From Sorex araneus (lineage: Eukaryota; Chordata; Mammalia; Eulipotyphla; Soricidae): DNA of 64,000 nt. Positions 10,835-21,899 of this stretch are shown piece by piece (position 1 is the stretch's first letter; each line of letters starts with the position of its first letter). Position numbers and translations under genes: made by a program. The notes beneath the pieces were generated by a model. It searched no databases. It was given only the letters and a program-made list of their open reading frames with translations, and had not been told where the DNA came from. The stretch lies in contig NC_073306.1 of NCBI RefSeq assembly GCF_027595985.1, forward strand, positions 195,020,000-195,083,999, written 5' to 3'.

Positions 10835-11115
10835 GCTTAAAGAACTGGACCCCATACTGCACAGCTTGCATCTGAGAGGTCTAATCTCCATCCCTGGCAT
10901 CCTATGTCCACCCACCCCAGCCAGATGTGGAACCAGAGGCCCCCTAGCACCACTGGGCGTGGTACAATGGCCCCAGCACTGCTGGGACAGGGCAGTATTT
11001 AGGTCAAGCATGAAACTGTCTGATTCTGTTGGCAGAGTATTTCCAGAAGAGCTTCTCAAGTCCCCAGAGCACTGCTCGGGAAAGCCCCCTCCAAAAAAAA
11101 AGAAAAGAAAAAAGA
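10835..11115 (+). mobile_element. Old SINE remnants (SOR-A-like)
   Basis: GCACCACTGGGCGTGGTAC and an A-rich end at 11092; the head is poorly preserved and may represent two overlapping copies. Confidence 0.4.
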
Positions 11116-11349
11116 AAATGCAATGGTGACCATGATCAATCAGCCTTCCCAGAAATTATCCAGTAGTGAGGAAGAGAGATAAGAAAAAAATTAAATAAGC
11201 ACAGTTTGTGCTAAGTGCAATTAAGGATATAAAGAAGATGAGAAACAGCATCTGGGCTAAGACTGAGTCAGTCTTAGCTGAGAAGAACTTGGGAAAGGCA
11301 CGTATCAGTAATGTCTAAGCAAAAATGGGAACGAATGAGTAACCTAGGT

Positions 11350-11770
11350 GAGTTTTCTACCACAAATTGACTTAAAACAACAGAAGTGAGTGATCTCACA
11401 ATTCTACAAATCAGAACTCGGGGTAGACTAAGCAAATTCCTCCATTTCCGTTTCCTAATAATATGGTGTCAGTCAGCCTAGCCCAACAACCGAGGCTTTG
11501 GCAGAGAATGCAGCTCCAAGTTCATTGAGACTGTCGGCAGAATTCAGTCCCTTAAAGTCGTAGAGTTGAGGTCCCCATATTCTCACCCACTGTACACCAT
11601 CCTACACGCAAGATTGTGGCCCCCTGGATCCTCAAAACCAGCAGTGATTGGTCATACCCCTTCCATAGCCCACATCTCTCTGACCTCAGCTTTTGCCTCT
11701 TCTTTCCTTATCCTATTAATCATCCCATTTAAAGGCCTCTATTCTAATCACAACTGCAAATTCTTGTTTG
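11350..11770. mobile_element. Ancient mammalian interspersed repeat, class not assigned
   Basis: TTGACTTAAAACAACAGAAG ... CTCACAATTCTACAAATCAG resembles a widespread ancient placental repeat whose name I cannot fix. Confidence 0.4.
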
Positions 11771-11860
11771 CTGTGTAGCAGGTAACATATCTATGTTCAG
11801 GGGATTTGGGTCGGCCCACCAGAGTCTGAAAAACACAGCTCCAAAAAATAAAGGGTAGCA

Positions 11861-12046
11861 GATGGAGCAATAGATAGCATAGGGGGTAGGGCATTTACCT
11901 TGCACTCGGCGAACCCGGATTTGATTCCCAGCATTCCATATGGTCCCCCGAGCATCGCCAGGAGTGATTCCTGAGTGCATGAGCCAGGAGTAACCCCTGT
12001 GCAATGCTGGGTGCGACCCAAAACGCAAAAAAATAATTAATTAATT
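11861..12046 (+). mobile_element. SOR-A SINE
   Basis: Complete; its A-rich tail runs into a GATA microsatellite. Confidence 0.9.

Positions 12047-12098
<52 letters not shown>
12047..12098. repeat. (GATA)n microsatellite
   Basis: About 13 GATA units at the 3' end of a SINE. Confidence 0.97.
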
Positions 12099-12099
<1 letters not shown>

Positions 12100-12579
12100 A
12101 TGATAAAATAAAATAAGGGCAATAGGAAGTAAATGGCCCAGCTTGCAAGTAAATGGTAAGCTTGCCTGAACAGGTAGGGAGAAAGCAGAGTGAAGGGCAG
12201 AACCATTGTAGATGATACCATGGAGTTATTTCTAGAGCAATTTTTTACTCACTTGAATGGTACAACATTAAACACTATTTTGAACTTTAATATCAATCTT
12301 AGTCACTCTGAAGCAGAAAGTGTAGCATAAGTCATCTAACTTCCAGTCCATTCTCTCTTCGACAAAACCAAACACCATTAATTTTTTTTTCACCTCTCTA
12401 TGGATAAATTGCTCCTAACAAGCTTTAACCTGAGACATTTTGATTCTTGCCTATGGAATGTTCTCAAATATTTATTTGTATCTGTCACAGGATATATAGA
12501 ATTGACATTTTAATGTCAGGGAACAAAATTTAAATTTCAAAAGAACTCAAAACATGAAGAAGAAACGTTTGGGTTTTTT
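12100..12579. other. Unique-looking sequence
   Basis: No gene or recognised repeat. Confidence 0.5.
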
Positions 12580-12650
12580 GTTGTTGCTGCTGGGAATGGA
12601 CCTTCGAGCCTCACACATGGGGCAAGCGTTGTGTTGCTGAGCTAGTGCCC
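12580..12650 (-). mobile_element. tRNA-like SINE fragment
   Basis: CTGGGAATGGACCTTCGAGCC ... GTTGCTGAGCTAGTGCCC, an antisense B box and A box. Confidence 0.45.
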
Positions 12651-12704
12651 AGGGCGCAAGGAAGAGTTTATCCCAAATTTTTTTTTAATTTTTTTCAAAT
12701 TCGG

Positions 12705-12866
12705 AGCCAGAGAGATGGTACAGCAGGCAGGGCACTTGCCTTGCACACCTGGTTCAATTCCTCGTGCCACAGCGAGTCCCCAAACATTGCCAGAGTGATC
12801 CCTGAGCACAGAGCCAAGAGTAATGCCCTAAGCACTGCTGGATATGGCAACAAGAACACACAAAAG
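12705..12866 (+). mobile_element. SOR-A SINE
   Basis: GAGCCAGAGAGATGGTACAGC head; body with deletions. Confidence 0.8.
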
Positions 12867-13329
12867 CATTTTCTTAATGTAATGGCCAACAAAAAACAGA
12901 TTTCTCTTTATTTCCCAAGATTTCCACATAGACTTTTAGGGCAGTGCTTTGTGGTTAAATGTTTATAAGAATCGCACCTGTGTTGTGGTCTGTTTTTACA
13001 TAAACTTGCACCTGCAGTGGCTTTTCACACAACTGCTATTTGGAATTATTTGTCAACCACTTGGCCATCGTGTAGATTGTCTTTCACCACACTACTTTCT
13101 GAATTGGTTATAATTTACAGCTTATTTCTAAAAATTCATTTGACAAACAGCTGTACAAATTTCACAATCATCTCATGATTTCCACAGTCACACAAGAAAC
13201 AGATTCCCAGGAAAAAGCACAAGCAGTATGCGCCTCGATTCATTAACTCCAGCCCCCGGTTTATTATTACTTTAATGAGAGTATAATTTTTTCAGAGAGA
13301 AACCTTGGCTTTAATCAAATACATGAGTT
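12867..13329. other. Unique-looking sequence
   Basis: Nothing recognised. Confidence 0.5.
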
Positions 13330-13690
13330 TTTCTTCTCCTGTAATTGCTAATCTCTATTCTAGATTTTTTGTTTTATTTATTTATTTTATCTACTCTATT
13401 ATTGTTATTGATGTCTTTTCCATTTAGCCTTTTGTTTATTTCATGCTGCTGTTCTATGGTCTCTAGAATTTCTACTAAGAAATATGCTGGCTCTCCTAGA
13501 GGGGTGTTCTCTGACATACAATTCTTCGCTTTGAATGTTGCTGTTGACATTCCCTTTTTATAATTATTTTTGGTTGTTTTAATTGTATGCCTTGGTGAGC
13601 ATCTGTTTCAGTTTATTTTATTTGGAATCTTTTGAGCCTCCTGGATCTCAGTGCCTACAATCTTCTCAGCTTAGGGAAGGTCTGAGTTGT
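13330..13690 (-). mobile_element. Possible old L1-like fragment
   Basis: TGTTTCAGTTTATTTTATTTGG and GAGCCTCCTGGATCTC resemble antisense old LINE sequence seen across mammals; no poly-T end is visible. Confidence 0.35.
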
Positions 13691-13714
13691 TAATACTGCA
13701 AATAGAACTGGGGT

Positions 13715-13870
13715 TGAGGCAGGTAGCAAAGACACAGTACAGAAGTTAAGTTATTTGCCTTGCAGGCAGCCGACCCCAATTCAACCCCCAGAACCACATA
13801 GTCAACCCCAAACATTTCCTGAGAGTAAAACCAGGAGTAATGCCTGAGCACCACTGGCTATGGTCCAACC
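13715..13870 (+). mobile_element. SOR-A SINE
   Basis: TTATTTGCCTTGCAGGCAGCC and GCACCACTGGCTATGG. Confidence 0.75.
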
Positions 13871-14159
13871 TACATCTTCAACACTACAGTTCTTAACATA
13901 TCTTATATTCTGATCATTTATAATATGTTGCAGGTAGGTAGATAGCAGGAGTGGGGGGAATCCGTAATGAGATTTTGAGGGAAGTAACAAAACTAAGATG
14001 TGATTTAATGAAGTTAAATTCCAAAAGCATAAAGGCAACACCCAGATGCAAAAATGGAGGCACAACCTAGAGAAGGGTAGGTCCTCCCAGAAAAGGAGAA
14101 CTTCAAGAGAAATAAAAGGCCACGATAAAAATATGGGAAAGACTAACAAGAGTTCTGAC

Positions 14160-14330
14160 TTGAAGCTAGAGTGATAGCACAGCAGTTAGGGCTTTGCCTT
14201 GCACGTGATCGACCTGGGTTCGATTCCAGCATCCCATATGGTCCCCCAAGCACCTCCCAGAGTAATTTCTGAGTGCAAGTCAGGAGTAACTCCTGTGCAT
14301 CCCTGGTGTGACCCAAAATGAAAAAAAAAA
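14160..14330 (+). mobile_element. SOR-A SINE
   Basis: GAAGCTAGAGTGATAGCACAG to GTGACCCAAAATGAAAAAA. Confidence 0.9.
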
Positions 14331-14343
14331 GATATGTTATGTC

Positions 14344-14517
14344 GGGGCTGGAGCAATAGCATAGAGGGTAGGGTGTTTGCCTTGCACGTGGCCCATCTGG
14401 GTTCAATTCTCAGCATCCCATATGGTCCCCCCGAGCACCGCCAGGAGTAATTCCTGAGTGAATGAGCCAGGAGTAACCCCTGAGCACCGCCGGGTGTGAT
14501 CCAAAAAGAAAAAAATA
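14344..14517 (+). mobile_element. SOR-A SINE
   Basis: Tandem neighbour of the previous copy, same orientation, 14 bases apart; a separate insertion with its own head and tail. Confidence 0.92.
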
Positions 14518-14539
14518 TGAAAAAGAATTCAGGCTCTAC

Positions 14540-15181
14540 CTTTTGGCCACATCGGGCTACAAAGGCCCAGGCAGAGCCTGTAAGAAAAGGCCCATTATAA
14601 AACTGTAAAGAAAGTCCTCCCCCCACCCCACCACCACCACCCCTCTCCATCTTGGATGAGACAAATAATTCCTCTTTTACATTATGGCATACTCTCCATT
14701 TCAGGGTACTCATCATCTCGAGCTGAGATGTGTGCTCTCAGCTTGTTCTCCTTGGCAGAAGCCATGTGCTCTCTGGAGCTTGTCTCTTCATTATTAGTCT
14801 TCTCCTGAAATTCTTTTCTGCAAAGGAAGACAACAATCCAGCAGAACCTGAGCACAAGTTAGAACTGACTTCCCTCTCCTGAAAAGAGCAATTCCTTTAC
14901 CCACAGCCAACGCGCCAACCTCTTCTGTGCCTCTGGCCTTGTTTTCTCCAGCTTTGACGGTCCCTCTTTGCCGGCACTGACACCCACTCGCACTCCAGCA
15001 TGGTGCCACTGATCCCTGAAGCCTCGGAAGACCCTCAGCCACAAGCCACAATGCAAGACTTGGGACTTCCTGTCCCTCCTTCCAGCATTGCTTGATTCTC
15101 CCCTGAGAGTTAGTGATCTGTGTCTGGGCGTTGTAGGAGAAATAAGCATTAGCCCACTCTGAATAAATAAGGGACACACAT
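14540..15181. other. Unassigned block, possibly an old LTR-element remnant
   Basis: GC-moderate DNA unlike its AT-rich surroundings. It has overlapping antisense frames of 127 and 106 codons (14794-15179) with no family resemblance, and an AATAAA pair at about 15163-15171. No target duplication or protein domain was found. Confidence 0.3.
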
Positions 15182-15411
15182 TTATCTTTTTTCCACTGTA
15201 CCTATTATCTGCTTTTGTGTATGTGGTACATAGTTTGAAGAAAACAAATGCCCTCAGCCAGAATATGTATATAATTTAAACCATGCTTTTAAAATTATTT
15301 TTACTGGTATTTGATTATTTTAAGTCTGTTAACTTGGCTACATACTAATTAGAAGCTCAATCAGGCAGCTTTAGATTACTTAATTATATATCTAAAAATT
15401 TTTAGCCTATC

Positions 15412-15552
15412 AGGGTTAGAGAGATAGTACAGGGGTGAGGCACTTTCCTTGCATGCAGCTGACCCCGGCCCTCAAGGGTCACCAGGAGTATCCCCTGAGT
15501 ACACAGCTAGGACTAGGTCCTGAGCACCATTGGATATGGCCCCCAAAACAAA
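15412..15552 (+). mobile_element. SOR-A SINE, B-box region deleted
   Basis: Head and 3' body present, middle missing. Confidence 0.75.
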
Positions 15553-15924
15553 GATAAGAATAATAATTTAAGCAATCTTTCAATAATAAAGGGAATCTTG
15601 GTTTTTAAAAAAAAGACTGCAAACTATTCTATTTGGTGCTTAGTAAAAGTATTTTGAAGTTATTTATCATTTACTGCCATTTATCAAATTTGCAAGATTT
15701 CTGTCAAATAATACATTCATAGCATTTTAGGTTTCTTTTAATCATTTTTAAAAACTTACTGAAATGTAACATATACCAATTAAATGACTTCATTATTTTA
15801 CTAGCTATTTTTCAGTTTTTTCATGTATGAATAACTATATTAGACATTACAAGGTCACAAAAGTGACTATCTGAAAGAATAGTATATAAATGGAGAAAAT
15901 ATTTAAAATGTTTAACGTAGGAAG
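15553..15924. other. AT-rich unique sequence
   Basis: Nothing recognised. Confidence 0.5.
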
Positions 15925-16017
15925 CTCCCCATGGTGTATTCAATATGCCAAAAACAGTAACAACAAGTCTCACAATGGAGACATTACTGGTGCCTGCTCG
16001 AGCAAAATCAATGAACA
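15925..16017 (+). mobile_element. SOR-B fragment, 5'-truncated, with 7-bp target duplication
   Basis: Starts inside the body (CTCCCCATGGTGTATTCAAT) and runs to the terminal CTCGAGCAAAATCAATGAAC. TAGGAAG is at 15918-15924 and again at 16018-16024. Confidence 0.75.
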
Positions 16018-16302
16018 TAGGAAGAGTTAAGGGACGACTGAATACTAATAGAAGGAAACATAACAGAAAACAGCCTGGAGAAGATATGATTTTAATTGGA
16101 TCCTGCAGGACATCTGAGAACTGAGATGGGACAGCCTAAGCAAAGGCCTAGATAACTCAAAGAGAGAAAAGCAATGACGAGTATTTCAGTTTTCCTAGAA
16201 TGTATAATTCATTTTTATTAAAAAAAAGTAGTAGGAGAACATATTTTTTAAAAGTTTAAACCTGATAAAGATAGGCCCTTAAAAAAAAATGTTAGGCCTA
16301 GA

Positions 16303-16373
16303 ACAATGGAGATATTACTGGTGCCCACTCAAGCAAATCAACGAACAACGGGACGACAGTGCTACAGTGCTAC
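16303..16373 (+). mobile_element. SOR-B fragment with GCTACAGT tail and 9-bp target duplication
   Basis: Only the last 70 bases (ATGGAGATATTACTGGTGCC ...), ending in two GCTACAGT-like units. AGGCCTAGA is at 16294-16302 and 16374-16382. Confidence 0.8.
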
Positions 16374-16548
16374 AGGCCTAGAAGGAAGAGTGACTAATGT
16401 AATATTTTACCTAGATTTGGTTTCAAAAGATCATCATTGAATTATCAATGAATAATTATCATCACTATAATTATCAATGAATTGTTAGCATATAAACAAA
16501 CAAATCTACAAGGTTTTATGATAAAGAGGGATTTAAAATTATTAAGTT

Positions 16549-16690
16549 TGGAGCCAAGAAGACAGTACAGTGGGCAGGGAACTTGCCTTGTCCAACCAGG
16601 GTTCGGTCCCTGAGCATCACCAGGAGTGATCCCTTCGCAGAGAGCTGAGAGTACGTACAGCCAGAATTGGCCCCAAAACCAGAAACAAAT
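16549..16690 (+). mobile_element. SOR-A SINE with internal deletion
   Basis: GGAGCCAAGAAGACAGTACAG to GGCCCCAAAACCAGAAAC. Confidence 0.75.
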
Positions 16691-17299
16691 AAAATTATTA
16701 ACGTGGTGGTTTAGAAAATAGTTAGACAGAATTTAGTTGTATTAACGTGGAACAGAAAGCAGTGTCACTTTTATTAAAATCTGGATTTTGTAATTAAGAC
16801 TACCAAACCAAGTCATTCTTAACAAAAGCTTAGAAGACTTCGTGCTAATCACATATTATAGTAGCAACTATATAACTTGCTTCCAAATCACATGTATGAT
16901 TTTTGCTCTTAAGTAGATACAAAACTTAGTTACAAAAATAATCTATTACCTTCTGGTTTCAGAGGTAAGTGGTTTCTGACCAAAATGAAAGCAGATGGCA
17001 ACTATACTTATTCCCTTCCATTTTTTCCCTACCACCAAAAACTAACTTCTTTCATTTCTACATCCAAAAATAGGTCAAAGAGTTTCTGTGAATATATAAA
17101 ATTTTCTAATTTGGTTGCTAACTATTAAGACAAAGAATATTTTTCCATTATTGCTCTCATATCAAATTATTTTTATGATCGTTACGTCACTAGACACTAA
17201 AAGTATACTTTATCTTGACAACTTCAGTTAGCGCAACCTAGTCTAAAAAAGTTTTTGGTGCTTAAAAAATTATGTCATTTTTAACAATTTTTTTCTCTT
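16691..17299. other. AT-rich unique sequence
   Basis: Nothing recognised. Confidence 0.5.
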
Positions 17300-17382
17300 T
17301 TTTGCAATGCCAGGGATCAAACTTAGGTCCTCCACATACAAGGCATGCAATTCTACCACTGAGCCGTATTCCTGATTAAAAT
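17300..17382 (-). mobile_element. ID-like tRNA SINE fragment
   Basis: Antisense TGCAATGCCAGGGATCAAAC ... ACCACTGAGCCGTATTCC, a B box then an A box, unlike the SOR body. Confidence 0.5.
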
Positions 17383-17737
17383 TAGTACATATTTAAGTAA
17401 TAGCATAAGTTTATGAAAATTATGTATTAAATATTTAGTATCTTAAATATTACTTATAGATTTTTTTAAAAAAACCTGTGGTGGTGACTGACAAAACAAG
17501 ACTTCTATTCTGATAAACTGATACTGAGTTTAAAACCTTTTTTTATTCAAGAACTGACCTATATTCTAGATATTAAGAAAATGATTATATGACTCCAGAC
17601 TAAATAGGACTTATAGACTAAGTAGAGGAAATAAGAAAGATAGAAATTTATGAGACATTATGGGAGTGAAAAAATAAGCACTTTATTGATGATCCCAGAA
17701 AATTTTAAGGTGATTTTTAAATTAGTTTTGACTAAAG
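17383..17737. other. AT-rich unique sequence
   Basis: Nothing recognised. Confidence 0.5.
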
Positions 17738-17893
17738 GCAGGAAGGCAAATCAGTGGCATAGTACTTGCCTTGTGTGTGTGAGGCCCGGATTCAGTCCTT
17801 AGCACTGCAAAAATCAAATAAAGCCAGTCATAAGTGGGACTGTGGGACTGTAGCTCAGCTAGTAGGAATCACATAAGTGAGGCCCTGAATTTG

Positions 17894-17896
<3 letters not shown>
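17738..17896 (+). mobile_element. ID-like tRNA SINE pair
   Basis: Two tRNA-like heads in a row: GTGTGAGGCCCGGATTCAGTCC, then CTGTAGCTCAGCTAGTAGG with GAGGCCCTGAATTTGAT. They resemble alanine-tRNA-derived elements; a CA microsatellite follows. Confidence 0.5.

Positions 17897-17942
<46 letters not shown>
17897..17942. repeat. (CA)n microsatellite
   Basis: About 23 CA units. Confidence 0.97.
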
Positions 17943-17944
<2 letters not shown>

Positions 17945-18259
17945 CAGAAAGTGTAGAAAGGAGTCAAGAATAAGTGCTAACTGTGCAAGTAATACATACA
18001 CAGAAACATAAGCAGTAAGTCTATATTACAGCAAGAGTGCTATGTTATGCACAGTTTAAGATACACAGATGAGTGGAATCCTAAGGAGTACAGAATTTGC
18101 TCCTATAGATATTAGGAAGCTTTAAAGGACCCATATGGGCCATATGGGTTATGGGCCCATATGGTCATGTTTTGCTGGTGTATAATTTAATTGAAGCTCA
18201 TATGTAAACAGTTGATTATTCCCTTTAGTTCCTAGCACATTATCATTATTGGTTCATAG

Positions 18260-18304
18260 AAGGTGCCTAAAATCACGAAACCCAAATTATAATAACCAAA
18301 TTTA
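18260..18304 (+). mobile_element. Variant-B L1-type 3' end, left piece
   Basis: CCCAAATTATAATAACCAAATT, continued at 19240 beyond a later insertion. Confidence 0.6.
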
Positions 18305-19224
18305 TTATTTTTATTGAATCACCATGAGATACAGTTACAAAACGTTCATGTTCGAGTTTCAGTCATACAATGATCGAACACCCATCCCTCCACCAGTGCA
18401 CATTTTCCACCACCAATGTTCCCAGTCTGCCGTCCCCATCCCATACCTTGCCCTGCCTCTATGGCAGACAATTTCCCCCATACTCTCTCTACTTTTGAGC
18501 ATTATGGTTTGCAATACAGATACTGAGAGGCCATCACGTTTGGTTCTTTATCTACTTTCAGCACACTTCTCCTTTCCCAAACAATTTCTCCAACTATCAT
18601 TGATTTAGGGATCCCTTCTGTATTCCAGCTGACTTCTCCCCCAGTTCATGAGATAGGCTTCCAACCATGGAGCAATACACCTGGCCCTTGTGTCTACTGT
18701 CTTTGGGTGTCAGTCTCACATTATGTTATTTTATATTCCACAAATGAGAGCAATCGTTCTATGTCTGTCCCTCTCTTTCTGACTCATTTCACTTAGCATG
18801 AAACTCTCCATATCTATATACACTTATAAGTAAATTTCATGACTTAGCTCTCCTAAGAGTTGCATAGTGTTTCACTGTGTAGATGTACCAAACTTTTTTC
18901 AACTAGTCATCTGTTACCGGGCACTCGAATTGTTTCCAGATGCTGGCCATTGTGAACAGTGCTGCAATGAACATACAGGTGCAGATGTCATTTCTACTGT
19001 GCTTTTTTGCCCCTCAGAATATATTCTCAGAAGTGGTATTGCAGGGTCATATGGAAACTAATTTTTTAAGGAATGCCCATATTGTTTTCCAAAAAGGCTG
19101 GACCAGTCAGCATTTCCACCAACAATGAGAGTCCCTTTCTCCCCACATCCATACCAGCACTGGTTGTTCTTGTTCTTTTTGATGTGTGCCAGTTTCTATG
19201 GTGTGAGATGACATCTCATTGTTG
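18305..19224 (-). mobile_element. L1, 5'-truncated, 920 bp, with 15-bp target duplication
   Basis: TAATAACCAAATTTA at 18290-18304 and 19225-19239. Starts with the antisense 3' UTR (TTGAATCACCATGAGATACA) and ends in the antisense ORF2 (GGTGTGAGATGACATCTCATT). Frames are broken. Confidence 0.9.
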
Positions 19225-19239
19225 TAATAACCAAATTTA

Positions 19240-19412
19240 AAAGGTGCCAGTCAAGATGGCAGGCTGGGGCTAGGGTGGGAGGTAGAAGAGGGAAGCTGGA
19301 ACACTGGTGGAGGGAAGTTGACACTGGCGGCGGGATTGGTGATGGAACATTGTATGTCAAAAATCCAATTTTGCAATTCACAGTGCTTTAATAAAATAAA
19401 ATTTTGAAAAAC
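19240..19412 (+). mobile_element. Variant-B L1-type 3' end, right piece
   Basis: GTGCCAGTCAAGATGGCAGG through CAATTCACAGTGCTTTAATA; resumes the element split at 18304. Confidence 0.75.
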
Positions 19413-19689
19413 AAGAAGTTTCCCATCCTAATGCTCCTAATCTCCAAGCCTCCGCCTATTCTTTGTTCTTGCACTATTTTGTGTCTAAAATAAAATTAAT
19501 TCTAGCTTGTTTTTCAAGATTGTGTACTCCCTCAAACATATACCTCACTTGCTTATCTCTATGGTTTGCTTTTTCCACTCCGGAGAAGACTATGGTTTTT
19601 TGAATGTACACTTCCTCTCTTTCTCTGAAGTCTTTCTAAGCAAGTTTCATTCAATAAAAACTGTCTTGGTAGATAGTTCTTAGATAGTA

Positions 19690-19860
19690 GATAGTAGAGA
19701 GATAGTACAGCCTGCCTTGCACGCTGGAGAGCCTGGTTCCATTCCCAGCATCCCATATAGTCCCCTGAGCACCGCCGGGGTGATTCCTGAGTGCAGAGCC
19801 AGAAGTGACCCCTGAGTATTGCCAGGTGTGGCCCACAAACACCAAAAACAAAGACGAAAA
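19690..19860 (+). mobile_element. SOR-A SINE
   Basis: Head shortened (GATAGTACAGCCTGCCTTGC), body complete. Confidence 0.85.
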
Positions 19861-20034
19861 ATAAAGAAACCCAAAAGCCCCTCTCTTGCCTCACTGAAAA
19901 AAATAAAAATAAAACCAGAATTCTGTGCCGACAATAAGGTCAGACTTTTATTCACATCTTTTTAAAATTCATGATATGCTATTTTCTAATTTCATTTTTT
20001 CTCCTGAATTTTATTTTTTGAAAAATTTTTGATC

Positions 20035-20190
20035 AAAGCACAGCACTTTCCAAAGTCATTCATAGTTACAATGTTCAAGCACCAGTCTCACCATCAGTGT
20101 CAACTCTACCTCGGTACCCCCCTTCCCTCATGTACCCCCCAGCTCCCAGCCTACCATCTTGACAGGCATCTTTTTAAGTTTTCTAATACC
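20035..20190 (-). mobile_element. Variant-B L1-type 3' end
   Basis: Antisense CAGCACTTTCCAAAGTCATTC ... CTACCATCTTGACAGGC. Confidence 0.55.
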
Positions 20191-20471
20191 TTTTAAAGGT
20201 TTTTAAATACATTACATAACGTTTATCCTTTGAAAATTATTGAGTTCAGTGAAGTGTTTACATCAAGTCATCTTAAATATTTATATTGTCTTGATGTGCT
20301 GTGGAGTCTCTTTTGCTATACCGAGACTTCCTGGTGGAAACAAGCAGTCCGGCTCAGCAATTCTTCCAGAAGAGGACACCCGAGCCGTGTGCTGGGAGCA
20401 ACTGGCCCCCACCCCACAGCCCTCGGAGACTGTTGCTCATCTTGGAGAGACAGATGGGATTTTAAAATTAA

Positions 20472-20545
20472 GGCTGGGGAGTAGGTCTGTGGTAAACTAT
20501 TTGCCGTCACGAGTGAGGCCCTGAGTTTGACTCCAGGTACCGGCC
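20472..20545 (+). mobile_element. ID-like tRNA SINE
   Basis: GGCTGGGGAGTAGGTCTGTGG and GAGTTTGACTCCAGGTACC. Confidence 0.45.
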
Positions 20546-20647
20546 TATTCCTCTGAGAACCAGCGGGAACAACCTTCTCGGCACCTTGCAGGGAGGGTAG
20601 CACCTAAAAATAGCTGGGTGGGTGGGTGCCACTCAAAACACAAAAGC

Positions 20648-20825
20648 TCAGGGGCTACAGCGATAGTGGATAGGGCACTTGCCTTGCATAAGGTCAACCA
20701 TGGTTCCATTCTTGGCACCACATACGGTCCCCCAAGCCGCACCATGAGTGACCCCAAAATGCAGAGCCAGGAGGAAGCCCTGAGCACCACCAGGTATGGC
20801 CCCCAAACAAAAAAAAAAAAAAAAG
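20648..20825 (+). mobile_element. SOR-A SINE
   Basis: GGGGCTACAGCGATAGTGG to GGTATGGCCCCCAAAC and an A tail. Confidence 0.88.
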
Positions 20826-20900
20826 CTCAGCAGTGGAACACCTGCCTTGCATACGTGATGCCCCGGGTTTGATCCCTGGCATTGCAAAAAAACAGAAAGT
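20826..20900 (+). mobile_element. ID-like tRNA SINE next to SOR-A
   Basis: GCTCAGCAGTGGAACACCTG and GGGTTTGATCCCTGGC, with an A tail. Confidence 0.5.
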
Positions 20901-21171
20901 TAAATATTTGTGTGGAGAGGGAGGGTCGGAACACCGCACAACGAATTAAACTCAGACAATTTCCCTGCCTGATGCTTTAACCCCTCGCTGCTGCCCTGAC
21001 CCTTAGCAGAGAACATGGGGTTTCTTGGTGGTGAACCATGCACCCTGATCAGGACCCCTATTCTCAGATAAAGTATTATCTTTTGATTATATTACAGCCT
21101 GATTATTCTTTCTGGTGGAAACTGCAAATAAAAGTCACCATTTTGTATAATGCTTTATAATTTATATATAT

Positions 21172-21345
21172 TTTTTGTTTTTGTTTTTTGGGTCACACCC
21201 GGCGATGCACAGGGGTCACTCCTGGCTCTTCACTCAGGAATCACCCCTGGCGGTGCTCAGGGGACCATATGGGATGCTGGGATTCGAACCCGGGTCAGCC
21301 GGGTGCAAGGCAAACGCCCTACCCGCTGTGCTATCGCTCCAGCCC
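21172..21345 (-). mobile_element. SOR-A SINE, well preserved
   Basis: T-rich end, GGGTCACACCCGGCGATGC to GTGCTATCGCTCCAGCCCC; CpGs largely intact, suggesting recent insertion. Confidence 0.95.
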
Positions 21346-21899
21346 CTTTAATTTATATTTTTTAAATTATAATGATTTATAATGCTGCTGTAAATGAAAA
21401 GATAGGGTCTCATGCATCCGATGTCCCACCTCCACACCCTACAGGGCGTTTGCAGCCCTTGGGCATCGTCTCAAAACCTGATCCCACAACACATTCACCC
21501 TATGAACACACCCACCTCCCCGACCCCCACCCCCGTGCAGTAACACTTCTAAAGATATCTGTGAAAAATTCTTCCCTCACTACCACCTTTCTCCTCAAAT
21601 ACTTTAATCTGGAGCCCTGGGTTCATTCAAATTCACTCTGCATGCACCCCCTCTGGAAAAAGGTCTGAAACTTATTCACACAGCGGAATCCAAAAGCCCG
21701 CTGGCGGACGCCCGCGCCGGGTTCCTGCATCAGATTTGTTCCCCTAATCTCCCCAAATCTGTTTTCACAAATGGAAAAGTATTTGTAATTAATCCTGAAA
21801 TCCATTCCAGCTCAAGGTATCTTCTTGAGGGATGTCTGCAATTTCATGCATTACCTTGCTCAGTTTTATGTGGCATATGAGATGACATGATAATCAGAG
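21346..21899. other. Unique-looking sequence
   Basis: C-rich stretch 21430-21540; no gene or repeat recognised. Confidence 0.5.

Noticed and set aside
17897-17942. Regular arrays considered as CRISPR
   Set aside because: All regular arrays are mono- to hexanucleotide microsatellites in a mammalian genome; no repeat-spacer structure.
18324-18608. Repeated frames beginning MRYSYKTF/MGFSHT around L1 ends
   Set aside because: They read the L1 3' UTR in the wrong direction; the same peptide recurs at every such copy.
21188-21382. Many frames with GDHMGCWESNPG- or HSGITPGGAQG-type peptides
   Set aside because: Antisense translation of SOR-A SINEs, repeated across the window.
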